Assembly: GCA_947177165.1 (NCBI GenBank)
Contig: CAMWTP010000027.1
Span: 1 to 64,000, forward strand
Length of the DNA: 64,000 nucleotides
Direction of reading: 5' to 3'
Source: an uncultured Lachnospiraceae bacterium
GTDB lineage: Bacteria > Bacillota > Clostridia > Lachnospirales > Lachnospiraceae
The translations under genes and the position numbers were made by a program. Of this stretch, positions 16,301 through 23,055 are shown in pieces (within the stretch, counting starts at the first letter, position 1; each line of letters opens with the position of its first letter). The notes below the pieces were generated by a model, which was not told where the DNA came from, did not search any database, and saw only the letters and a list, made by a program, of their open reading frames with translations.

Positions 16301-16996
16301 ATGTCTAATATCATGAAAGCCGAAACCCCGGCTTATTCTGGAGAATTGACCATCAGCGTTACATCATCGCTTGGCTTTATCCCCATAGATAATGCCACTA
16401 TCACAATATCTTACTCCGGTGATCCCGACTCTGTCGTGCAGACACTTACCACCAACGACTCCGGGCAGACCTCCACGATCTCACTTCCTGCCCCGAATCT
16501 GTCTTACAGCACCGAGATCAGTGATGTACAGCCCTACTCAGAATACAATATCTCTGTCACAGCGCCGGGATATGAACCAGTATTTATCTCTGGCACCGAG
16601 ATTCTTCCCGATGTCACGGCAATCCAGCCAGTCACCATGAATCCGCTTGAGATAGAGCCTCCGGGAGAGACCGAGGAGGATATCATCATACCCGACCATA
16701 CATTATATGGAGAATATCCGCCCAAAATACCAGAGGACGAGATCAAACCCATGGATGAGAGTGGCGAAATCGTCCTAAGCCGTGTTGTCATTCCGGAATA
16801 CATCATCGTACATGACGGTGTCCCCCAGGATCCTACTGCCAAAAACTATTATGTGCGCTATACCGACTATATCAAAAATGTTGTGTCGTCCGAGATTTAT
16901 GCGACGTGGCCGGAAAACACGATCTACGCCAACACACTGGCGATCATGTCGTTTACGCTGAACCGTGTGTATACGGAGTGGTACCGGAATCAATAG
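16301..16996 (+). CDS. sleC: SleC-like spore cortex-lytic enzyme, 5' portion of interrupted gene
   Basis: SleC is the germination-specific lytic enzyme that degrades spore cortex in Clostridia; it is made as a proenzyme and activated by Csp proteases. This part encodes residues 1-231: an N-terminal pro-region with a beta-sandwich (GELTISVTSSLGFIPIDNA, GYEPVFISGT), a Pro/Glu-rich linker, and the start of the SpoIID-like catalytic domain (FTLNRVYTEWYRNQ). The frame then hits TAG (16994-16996) created by the inserted element. Start ATG 16301 has AGGGGA 6 bases before. Joined across the 13-bp repeat to the part at 21566, the protein is 420 aa, close to known SleC lengths. Unless excised, the product lacks most of its catalytic domain and its peptidoglycan-binding domain. 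Confidence 0.85.
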   Translation: MSNIMKAETPAYSGELTISVTSSLGFIPIDNATITISYSGDPDSVVQTLTTNDSGQTSTISLPAPNLSYSTEISDVQPYSEYNISVTAPGYEPVFISGTEILPDVTAIQPVTMNPLEIEPPGETEEDIIIPDHTLYGEYPPKIPEDEIKPMDESGEIVLSRVVIPEYIIVHDGVPQDPTAKNYYVRYTDYIKNVVSSEIYATWPENTIYANTLAIMSFTLNRVYTEWYRNQ

Positions 16997-18623
16997 TTTC
17001 ACGTACAAAATCATCCACCCTTATTCGGAATTTAATGCTGATATCCTCATCCTTTACGTCAATTCTCTCAATCAATGAAGCCAGCAACATTCTCTTTGTC
17101 TGTACATCCGCCTCGCCAAATAGCTGTTTCCAGTCAGGGGCAATACTTGTAAAACGCTCTAAATCCCCATATGTAATCTCTGCTCTGTCCATTGCATTCT
17201 GCACACTTGCATCTTCATGTTTTAACTGCTCCAGCCGTTCTTTTCTTTCCCCTATCATTTTTGCAAGTTCTTCTTCTGAAAAACAATATGTCCCGTGAAT
17301 CGCATCCGGCAGTTTGTCATACAAAGCCTTTATTTCCTTTTTAATTTTCTCTGTTTCCTTCGCAATCTCTTTTCGCTCATTCTCTCTCTTTTGTATCTGT
17401 TGTTCTTTCATTTTCTGCAATTCTTCTGTGATATCTATACTCTTTAATCTGCCTAGATAATCCTCCACGACCTGAAAAATGGTACTCTCCAAGAAATCCT
17501 GCGAATAACTGCTTCTCTCCCTGCACTTCTCAGGACAGCCATACCTGCCGACACACGAAACCTTCTCCTCCCCATCTTTCGTTTTCCAATGATTATTATA
17601 TCCTGTATTCCGCAATTTCTTTCTACAATAACCGCAATATGCAATCCCTAACAATGCCAGCTTTCCTCTTGGATTAAACGGTGCATGGTACTGCTGTTCA
17701 TACAATTCGGCAGACCTGTTGGCTGACTCCTGCAAATGCGCCCTCTTTGCCTCCCGTATCTCCTGCGCTTTCTCCCATTCCAAGGGGGATATAATTACAA
17801 TTTCCTCATTTTGTTTTTCCGATATAATCCATTCATTCCTGTCAAGCCTTTTAAAATTATTGCCCGACTTTCTCCTGTGTATTGAATAATATCCCATATA
17901 TACAGGATTTTTTAAGATACTGCAAACCGTCCCGCCCTTCCACTTTTCTGTTGTAATCGCTGCTATCCCTTCTTTATCTAACTCCTTCGCAATCTTTTCG
18001 TATCCATATCCCTTTTGAACATATAAATCATAGATCTTTTTGACAATCTCTGCCTCATGGCTTACAATTTCCAGTTTCTTCAACATTCTTCCATGACTGC
18101 TAATCTGTCCAGAATCAACAAGGCGATACCCATAAGGCGCTTTTCCGCCTACAAACTTGCCTGCCTTTATCATTTCTATCTGCGCATCCCTCACCCTCAT
18201 ACTGGTTTTCTTGCTCTCACCTTCATTCTGCCAAAAACGGATATAGTTTAACAACTTATCAATATGCTCCTCACTTTTAAGCAGTCCGTCTTTTACCGTC
18301 CATACTTCAACACCCAGCTTGTTTAATGTACTGATATAAAAACTATATTCTTCCCTTCTTCCAATCCTGTCCGACATATAAGTTAACAAAATATCAAATT
18401 CATGCTTTCTTGCATCCTCAAGTATCTCCATCAACACTTCTCTATCCTCAATGCCATTTTTATAGCCCGAAACAGCCTTTTCAATATATTCTCTATCAAA
18501 TACCCACTCTGTATGCTGCTTAATAAAGTTTTTTGTTTCAGCCCTCTGCAATGGAATGTCATCATCATGAAGCTGCTGTCTTGACGATACCCTCAATAAT
18601 ATCCTTACCATTTTTTTATTCAT
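16953..18623 (-). CDS. Large serine recombinase (resolvase/invertase type) of the sleC element
   Basis: 556 aa. N-terminal catalytic domain with nucleophile Ser in RILLRVSSRQQ, LTYMSDRIGRREE, and the long helix near KKTSMRVRDAQ; recombinase domain GGKAPYGYRL followed by GGTVCSILKNPVYMGYY; zinc ribbon YCGYCRKKL with CVGRYGCPEKC; then a long coiled coil (about residues 420-480). This is the architecture of phage integrases and SpoIVCA. ATG 18623 is set by GGAGGAAAG; the frame continues upstream to 18692 without a better start. The last codons lie in sleC DNA: in the integrated form it ends DSGTTPYTHGSA, whereas in the excised circle the frame would run on for about 38 other residues. Confidence 0.93.
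   Translation of the reverse strand: MNKKMVRILLRVSSRQQLHDDDIPLQRAETKNFIKQHTEWVFDREYIEKAVSGYKNGIEDREVLMEILEDARKHEFDILLTYMSDRIGRREEYSFYISTLNKLGVEVWTVKDGLLKSEEHIDKLLNYIRFWQNEGESKKTSMRVRDAQIEMIKAGKFVGGKAPYGYRLVDSGQISSHGRMLKKLEIVSHEAEIVKKIYDLYVQKGYGYEKIAKELDKEGIAAITTEKWKGGTVCSILKNPVYMGYYSIHRRKSGNNFKRLDRNEWIISEKQNEEIVIISPLEWEKAQEIREAKRAHLQESANRSAELYEQQYHAPFNPRGKLALLGIAYCGYCRKKLRNTGYNNHWKTKDGEEKVSCVGRYGCPEKCRERSSYSQDFLESTIFQVVEDYLGRLKSIDITEELQKMKEQQIQKRENERKEIAKETEKIKKEIKALYDKLPDAIHGTYCFSEEELAKMIGERKERLEQLKHEDASVQNAMDRAEITYGDLERFTSIAPDWKQLFGEADVQTKRMLLASLIERIDVKDEDISIKFRIRVDDFVRETIDSGTTPYTHGSA
16980..16992 (+). repeat. Left attachment core of the sleC element
   Basis: GGTACCGGAATCA, identical to 21566-21578. 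It lies within codons for W-Y-R-N-Q of sleC. The element-side flank ATAGTTTCA (16993-17001) is the inverse of TGAAACTAT (21548-21556) at the other end. Confidence 0.9.
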
Positions 18624-18645
18624 ACCGCTTTCCTCCTGACATAAT

Positions 18646-18674
18646 GGGGTTGCCGGAATTTTCCCGACAGCCCC
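18646..18674 (-). other. Hairpin in the leader of the recombinase gene
   Basis: On the minus strand GGGG..CGGGAA pairs with TTCCG..CCCC, ending about 8 nt before the GGAGGAAAG ribosome binding site. There is no U-tract. It could modulate recombinase translation. Confidence 0.35.
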
Positions 18675-18740
18675 ACATCTTCTTTTAAACAAAGAACATT
18701 CGTTTTCTATTATTCAATTTTAACGCCGATAACCCTGTTT

Positions 18741-18998
18741 TTAAAGGATTATTTTCGTCTTCTCCATATAATATTTTTTCAGACGACTGTAAAACTCCTC
18801 TGCGTTCTCATCTCCCTGTTCCTCTGAAAATTCAAGAAGAACACGAATGTTTTTCTTTTTATACGAAACATTTAACTGTGCCTTTGTTTTATCTTCCATA
18901 ACGTCTTTTTCGACCTCTGCATCTTCTTTCCTTATAACATTATGATTCCCTGTATGCCGATATTCTGTTTTTCTATTGATACTATTTTCTTCTTTCAT
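18741..18998 (-). CDS. Small basic/acidic protein next to the recombinase; candidate directionality factor
   Basis: 85 aa, highly charged; the C-terminal half (LNVSYKKKNIRVLLEF..EEFYSRLKKYYMEK) resembles the small proteins (TnpW-like) that accompany serine recombinases in clostridial elements. Start ATG 18998 has AAAGGAG. It ends 117 bp before the recombinase on the same strand. By position and size it could be the recombination directionality factor needed for excision, as known for the C. difficile skin element, but there is no direct sequence proof. Confidence 0.6.
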   Translation of the reverse strand: MKEENSINRKTEYRHTGNHNVIRKEDAEVEKDVMEDKTKAQLNVSYKKKNIRVLLEFSEEQGDENAEEFYSRLKKYYMEKTKIIL

Positions 18999-19139
18999 GC
19001 TGTGAAATCTCCTTTTTTTGAAATCTCACTTTTTTAATATGTTTTTAACAATTACCCTAACTTTTAAAGTACCCGAATCGAGTATGTGATATGCTTTCCC
19101 ATATTCATCATGCATCCCTTACACTACTTTAATGCTATA

Positions 19140-19296
19140 TTCCGTCTGCATAAGTCTGTACAATCGAGCTGCGAAGATTACTTCCTCTGCTCGATGTACC
19201 CAAGCACCGCTTATATATGCTATACTTCCTATTCACAGGCTACACAATTGCCGCCGATACGCCATGCAATAGCATATTTCCTCTGCATCGGCACGT
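19140..19296 (-). other. Structured gene-less stretch, candidate RNA
   Basis: The 447 bp from 19000 to 19446 contain no convincing gene. On the minus strand, GTACATCGAGC pairs with GCTCGATTGTAC (19200-19158, one bulge) and GCCGAT pairs with ATCGGC (19293-19253). Both loops present GCAGAGGAARTA, and a related GGAAGTA lies between them. Downstream, minus-strand CATATTAA (19041-19034) resembles a sporulation -10 element. Whether it is an RNA, a leader or a recombinase-accessory site is unknown. Confidence 0.35.
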
Positions 19297-19300
19297 ACAT

Positions 19301-19340
19301 AAAAAAGAAACTGTCAGAACATATCTCCAACAGCTTCTTT
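19301..19340 (-). terminator. Terminator of the three-gene cargo operon
   Basis: On the minus strand AAAGAAGCTGT (19340-19330) pairs with ACAGTTTCTTT (19314-19304) with one wobble, followed by TTT and AT. It lies 107 bp after the 292-aa gene. Confidence 0.65.
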
Positions 19341-19446
19341 CTTCGCAGTACACTTACAAAAATTCTGCTTTATGCTTCAAAATATATAAAATGTCTACAT
19401 TTTGCGCTTTATTTTTGGCAATTTGGCAATGATAAACCAAATATTT

Positions 19447-20325
19447 TTAATAGTCATCTACAGCGATGATCTTTTCGCTACCAAACATCATCCGGACCCT
19501 TTTCTCCAATTCCTCTGGCAGTTGTTTATTGCAGCAGCTTTCTTCTGCACATTTCCTCACTACATCAGTATTCACATATACACATGACGGTGAGTTTCCT
19601 TTTAATAACAAATGACAATCACTGCACATCAGATTATTTCCTGTCGCCTCCCAACATTTGTCATCTGGACAGTTCTGTGTACAATCCATTGTCCAGCATA
19701 CAGACCACTTCCCTTTTAATATATAATGATGAATTGCTCTTATGTAATCCTTTCTCCCAAACTTTTGTATACTGCTTATTACAGCTTTCTCTATAATATC
19801 CGCATATATTCTCTCTGTTGTAGCACACTTTATGTTATTTTTCTTTAATAACTGTTTTAGTTCCCTCCCATGCCCTAAACCATATGTATCGGAATGTTGT
19901 TTTAGGACATTGAAACTCTCTATGTCTGACAATTTCGGAAAAAATAATAATACCGCTGGTGAATTTATGACAAGCTGTTCAAAACAGATATAATTGACCA
20001 AATGAAAATTTTCCCTCTCCTCCACAATATTTTGTATCAATTCTATTTCATTTCCAACCTCAATATTATCTACAACATTGTCAATACATATTATATATGT
20101 ATTATCATTCAGATCATAAGAATACACATCACTTATCAATGTCTGTAAAAACTTCCTAATTTTCGTTATACCAATCTGGAAAACGCCTCCCTTTGGTACT
20201 TCATTTATCATATCACAAATCTCAGAAGGCGTAATCACATGATAATCTTTTTTTAACACATACTCTGAAATAAGCGTCCAAAAATAATAACCGCTTTCGC
20301 CATCTTCACACAATATATATCTCAT
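19447..20325 (-). CDS. Unknown cargo protein with C-terminal Cys-rich (zinc-like) region
   Basis: 292 aa, third gene of the cargo operon. Residues 1-180 read as an alpha/beta domain with hydrophobic strands (TYIICIDNVVDN, AVLLFFPKLSD). Residues 200-280 hold many Cys: CWTMDCTQNCPDDKCW, LMCSDCHLLL and CAEESCC, suggesting one or two metal sites. ATG 20325 was chosen because AAGGAG lies 7 bases upstream; a TTG 6 bases earlier also opens the frame. I do not recognise the family. It begins 11 bp after the ATPase gene, so the two products probably act together. Confidence 0.7.
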   Translation of the reverse strand: MRYILCEDGESGYYFWTLISEYVLKKDYHVITPSEICDMINEVPKGGVFQIGITKIRKFLQTLISDVYSYDLNDNTYIICIDNVVDNIEVGNEIELIQNIVEERENFHLVNYICFEQLVINSPAVLLFFPKLSDIESFNVLKQHSDTYGLGHGRELKQLLKKNNIKCATTERIYADIIEKAVISSIQKFGRKDYIRAIHHYILKGKWSVCWTMDCTQNCPDDKCWEATGNNLMCSDCHLLLKGNSPSCVYVNTDVVRKCAEESCCNKQLPEELEKRVRMMFGSEKIIAVDDY

Positions 20326-20336
20326 TGTCAAACTCC

Positions 20337-20786
20337 TTAATCTGAATACCGCAGACTTATTATTTTATCATTTGCATCTCTTTTTAGTTTCGCTCTTTCT
20401 GTATAATCAAATGTCAACTCCCGATTTACCGCTCTTGCAATAATTAAAAAATAGCTCGTTTCATTCTCCAATATGTTTTGTATTAAATCAGGTCTTTGGG
20501 TAAAAAGTATATCTGCCTCATCTATTATAAAAAGAGTATTTCTGTCTGTAAACGTTTCTGTTGTACTCTCTATACCATTGACTATAATAACCGTCATGGG
20601 GTTATTGCTGTCTATATCAATAACAGGAGTTGTCCCTAAATCTTTACTCACTTTCATTGAAGATATCAAAGCATTACATAAATATGTTTTCCCTGTTCCA
20701 CTATTGTCAGATAACTTTGTAAAACGCTTTTGCAAGTCTATATAAAAGGTTACCCCATCTGTTTTAAAATGAATAACTGGATGCAT
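20337..20786 (-). CDS. Small P-loop ATPase of the sleC element
   Basis: 149 aa. Walker A SGTGKTYLCNAL and Walker B NTLFIIDEADILF are clear, so it binds and probably hydrolyses ATP. Beyond the P-loop core there is little room for other domains; a possible arginine lies in IIARAVNREL. ATG 20786 follows GGGAGG, and the start overlaps the end of the 158-aa gene by 23 bp, indicating translational coupling. It resembles ATPases of defence or regulatory modules only in general fold; no family was recognised. Confidence 0.75.
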   Translation of the reverse strand: MHPVIHFKTDGVTFYIDLQKRFTKLSDNSGTGKTYLCNALISSMKVSKDLGTTPVIDIDSNNPMTVIIVNGIESTTETFTDRNTLFIIDEADILFTQRPDLIQNILENETSYFLIIARAVNRELTFDYTERAKLKRDANDKIISLRYSD

Positions 20787-21240
20787 ACAGTTTTCCTCCC
20801 AAAGATGCCAAATCCGAAAATGTTTTGATTCTATAAGTATTATTTACCATGATATCTGCACACTTATCGCACAATATTGCATAATTGCGCGTCAATAAAT
20901 AAATATCCCTCTCCTTTACCTCATCAATCAATTGCTCTATTACATTGTTTCCACAGCTTGTTATATCAAAATATAAATCTTGTCTGTTATTTTTTATAAA
21001 CCACCTAATCACTAATAATGTTTTTAATCCCCTTGAAAGATTCGCTGCCGAGGTGACACTATTCATAAAATTAATAATTGTTTTATTTTCCCCATACCGC
21101 GCTTTGTCTATTATCCATATCAACTCAATGTCCCTGTTGTCAAATCCATCATTCAATACTGTATTTCTAAACAAATCTTCTATGTTTGTCCTATATTTTT
21201 CTTTGTCTGTTTCGTAATAAAAGGTATTTATATAAATCAC
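20764..21240 (-). CDS. Unknown cargo protein, first gene of the element operon
   Basis: 158 aa, mixed alpha/beta, no membrane segment. Notable strings are DIELIWIIDKARYGENKT, LLVIRWFIKNN and a CDKC pair near the C-terminus (YAILCDKCADIM). Start GTG 21240 has AAAGGAG at about 11 nt; this start is less certain than its neighbours. It is preceded by a strong promoter and a perfect hairpin. Function unknown. The stop overlaps the ATPase start, so a fixed complex is likely. Confidence 0.68.
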   Translation of the reverse strand: MIYINTFYYETDKEKYRTNIEDLFRNTVLNDGFDNRDIELIWIIDKARYGENKTIINFMNSVTSAANLSRGLKTLLVIRWFIKNNRQDLYFDITSCGNNVIEQLIDEVKERDIYLLTRNYAILCDKCADIMVNNTYRIKTFSDLASLGGKLYASSYSF

Positions 21241-21269
21241 TCAATTTCCATCTCCTTTTCGTCTGCCTA

Positions 21270-21329
21270 AGGAACTGTAAAGAAATAACAAGACAAGCAA
21301 GATTGTTAAGTTATTTCTTTACAGTTCCT
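21270..21329. repeat. Perfect 20-bp inverted repeat at the start of the cargo transcript
   Basis: Arms 21270-21289 (AGGAACTGTAAAGAAATAAC) and 21310-21329 are exact reverse complements with a 20-bp loop. The predicted transcription start is near 21330, so the mRNA would open with this hairpin. It shares AGGAACTGT with palindromes elsewhere in the window. Confidence 0.9.
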
Positions 21330-21336
21330 AATTCCT

Positions 21337-21365
21337 ATTATAATGCCAAACGCATACACTTTCAA
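21337..21365 (-). promoter_or_regulatory. Sigma-A promoter of the cargo operon
   Basis: Minus strand TTGAAA (21365-21360), 17 bp, TATAAT (21342-21337). It is near consensus and predicts vegetative expression. The rest of 21366-21547 holds only a short GGTTAT/ATAACC hairpin and the inverted att flank. Confidence 0.82.
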
Positions 21366-21565
21366 ATCATTGACCTTCATTTTTGATAATTTAGCAATAA
21401 TCGCAGTTATTCTGTATTTCACATTAGATAACATAGGTTATTTATCATCTATAACCCCACCACTTCATAGGGCTGTTTACTAGTTCTGTATCTGCTTGGC
21501 TTAAATCGTACTATAAGCTCCCTATATATCTCCTTCTTTATCCTACTTGAAACTATCTGCGGTTG

Positions 21566-21578
21566 GGTACCGGAATCA
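21566..21578 (+). repeat. Right attachment core of the sleC element
   Basis: Second copy of GGTACCGGAATCA, in the same codon phase as the left copy (TAC CGG AAT CA). Here the next base is G, giving CAG-GGC and an open frame. Confidence 0.9.
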
Positions 21579-22149
21579 GGGCTACGACTTCACCATCACT
21601 TCCTCCACAGCCTACGACCAGAAATGGATTCACGGCCGGAATATCTATGAAAATATCAGCCGCATCGTGGACTCCATCTTCTCAAACTTCCTGTCGCGTC
21701 CAGGCGTGCGCCAGCCAATCTTTACTTCCTACTGCGACGGAAACCGCACGACCTGCGACGGACTCTCCCAGTGGGGCAGCAAATACCTGGGCGATCAGGG
21801 TTATACGCCAATAGAAATCATCCGTTATTATTATGGAAACGACATGTACATCAACTCCACCACCTACATATCGGGAGTTCCCTCGTCGTGGCCGGGCTAT
21901 GACCTGACCATCGGTTCCTCGGGTCAGAAAGTCCTGCAGATGCAGCAGCAGTTAAACCGCATCGCCCAGAACTATCCTGCCATACCGCGCATTGTCGAAG
22001 ACGGCATCTTTGGAACCGCCACAGCCGATGCAGTACGCACTTTCCAGCGCATCTTCGGTCTCGCCCCCACAGGAATCGTAGACTACCCTACATGGTACAA
22101 AATATCCGAAATCTATGTGGGCGTATCGCGCATCTCTGAGCCGGGCTGA
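21566..22149 (+). CDS. sleC: SleC-like spore cortex-lytic enzyme, 3' portion of interrupted gene
   Basis: Encodes the rest of the SpoIID-like catalytic domain (YDQKWIHGRNIYENISRIVD, FTSYCDGNRTTCDGLSQWG, IEIIRYYYGNDMYI) and a C-terminal peptidoglycan-binding domain 1 (LTIGSSGQKVLQMQQQLNRI, DGIFGTATADAVRTFQ). The open frame extends back to a TTG at 21547 inside the element, but no ribosome binding site is present, so it is not an independent gene. After removal of 4,586 bp the junction reads TEWYRNQ-GYDFTITSS. No frameshift or internal stop is present in either part, so the gene looks conserved, not decayed. Confidence 0.87.
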
Positions 22150-22194
22150 CTCCCCATACAAAGGCGCAGCCATACACAAAAGCTGCATGAACTC

Positions 22195-22845
22195 TCAGAT
22201 AAAATAATACAATCGCTCCATCTCCGCAATCTCCGCGCGGGCGCTCGTCGCCTCCACAATCTCTTTACACAGGCGGTCATACTCCTCAATCGGTGCTATG
22301 ACCGTCATTTCCACATCTGCCGCGTAGATGCTGTCCTCCACGTTCACATTTTTGCCGGCAAGGATATGCTGAATCTTCCCCACTGCATTGTAGTCCGCCT
22401 TAATCCTGAACCTGACACCAAAATGCTGACGGGCTGTCTCACACTTCGCAAGCGCCTCCTTCAGCACGCCCGAATACGCCCGGACCAGCCCTCCTGTCCC
22501 TAAAAGCGTACCGCCAAAATAGCGCGTGACCACCGCCGCAATATTCCTGATCCCGCTTCCCAAAAGCACCTCCAGCATCGGCCGCCCCGCAGTGCCGCCC
22601 GGCTCCCCGTCATCGCTGCTTCTGGTAAATTGAGCCCTGCTTCCTATTACATAAGCAGAGCAATTGTGCCGTGCATCGTAGTACTTTTTCTTCATTTCTT
22701 CTATAAATGCTGCTGCCTCCTCCTCGCTGGCAACCGGGCGCACTGTCGCGATAAATCTCGACTTTTTCTCCACCAGCTCCGCCTCTGCCCCCTTCATGAG
22801 CAGCACATAATCTTCGTATTCCTGACCATTCACATCCGCTCCCAT
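22195..22845 (-). CDS. yigZ: YigZ/IMPACT family protein
   Basis: 216-aa member of UPF0029. The N-terminal Impact domain has KKSRFIATVRPV, DARHNCSAYVIG, the signature DDGEPGGTAGRPMLEVL and VTRYFGGTLLGTGGLVRAY. The C-terminal domain is ferredoxin-like. The role is unclear (translation- or proline-peptidase-associated by homologues). ATG 22845 is behind GGAGG; a TTG directly after GGAGG is too close. It is convergent with sleC. Confidence 0.93.
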   Translation of the reverse strand: MGADVNGQEYEDYVLLMKGAEAELVEKKSRFIATVRPVASEEEAAAFIEEMKKKYYDARHNCSAYVIGSRAQFTRSSDDGEPGGTAGRPMLEVLLGSGIRNIAAVVTRYFGGTLLGTGGLVRAYSGVLKEALAKCETARQHFGVRFRIKADYNAVGKIQHILAGKNVNVEDSIYAADVEMTVIAPIEEYDRLCKEIVEATSARAEIAEMERLYYFI

Positions 22846-22948
22846 GTCCAACCTCCATCCTAAAATTGGGCTTTCTTTTGATTATAACACAAACCAAACC
22901 TGTATAAAATGAAAAATACAGGTTTAAACTATTATTATCGCAGGAGAA

Positions 22949-22976
22949 TATAAATTCTATATAAACTCTATGTAAA
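22949..22976 (+). promoter_or_regulatory. Three 11-bp-spaced TRTAAA repeats, WalR/PhoP-type box
   Basis: TATAAA (22949-22954), TATAAA (22960-22965) and TGTAAA (22971-22976) are each separated by five bases. Tandem hexamers with 11-bp period are the binding mode of WalR (TGTWAH-N5-TGTWAH). They lie 16 bp upstream of the PBP promoter -35. Confidence 0.55.
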
Positions 22977-22992
22977 CTCTCAAAAAAAATCC

Positions 22993-23021
22993 TTTATTTG
23001 CACAAGGTAATTTGCTATAAT
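22993..23021 (+). promoter_or_regulatory. Promoter of the class A PBP gene
   Basis: TTTATT (22993-22998), 17 bp, perfect TATAAT (23016-23021) with an extended TG. The weak -35 is consistent with dependence on an activator. Confidence 0.65.
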
Positions 23022-23055
23022 GAGAAGAATGAAATTTGTTTACGGAGGTGATTCT

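Larger units (their letters stand above)
16980..21578. mobile_element. 4,586-bp serine-recombinase element inserted in sleC
   Basis: Bounded by the 13-bp direct repeat. All five element genes run on the minus strand, opposite to sleC: a three-gene operon, an 85-aa protein and a large serine recombinase at the left edge. The interior is visibly more AT-rich than its surroundings. There are no phage structural, replication or conjugation genes. Precise excision restores the sleC frame (left and right frames differ by 4,586 plus a multiple of 3). It may be a developmentally excised intervening element or a simple insertion that happens to be repairable. Confidence 0.88.

Noticed and set aside
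18690..18710. LexA/SOS box upstream of the recombinase
   Set aside because: CGAATGTTC is only half of the CGAAC-N4-GTTCG pattern; not convincing.
19086..19469. Plus-strand 127-codon frame in the element's gap
   Set aside because: No ribosome site, low-complexity AT-driven translation and opposite to all element genes.
16980..21578. Small prophage or conjugative element
   Set aside because: No structural, lysis, replication or transfer genes; only recombination genes and a three-gene cargo.
21547..22149. Independent gene starting at TTG 21547
   Set aside because: No ribosome binding site, the first codons belong to the element end, and the protein is plainly the C-terminal half of SleC.
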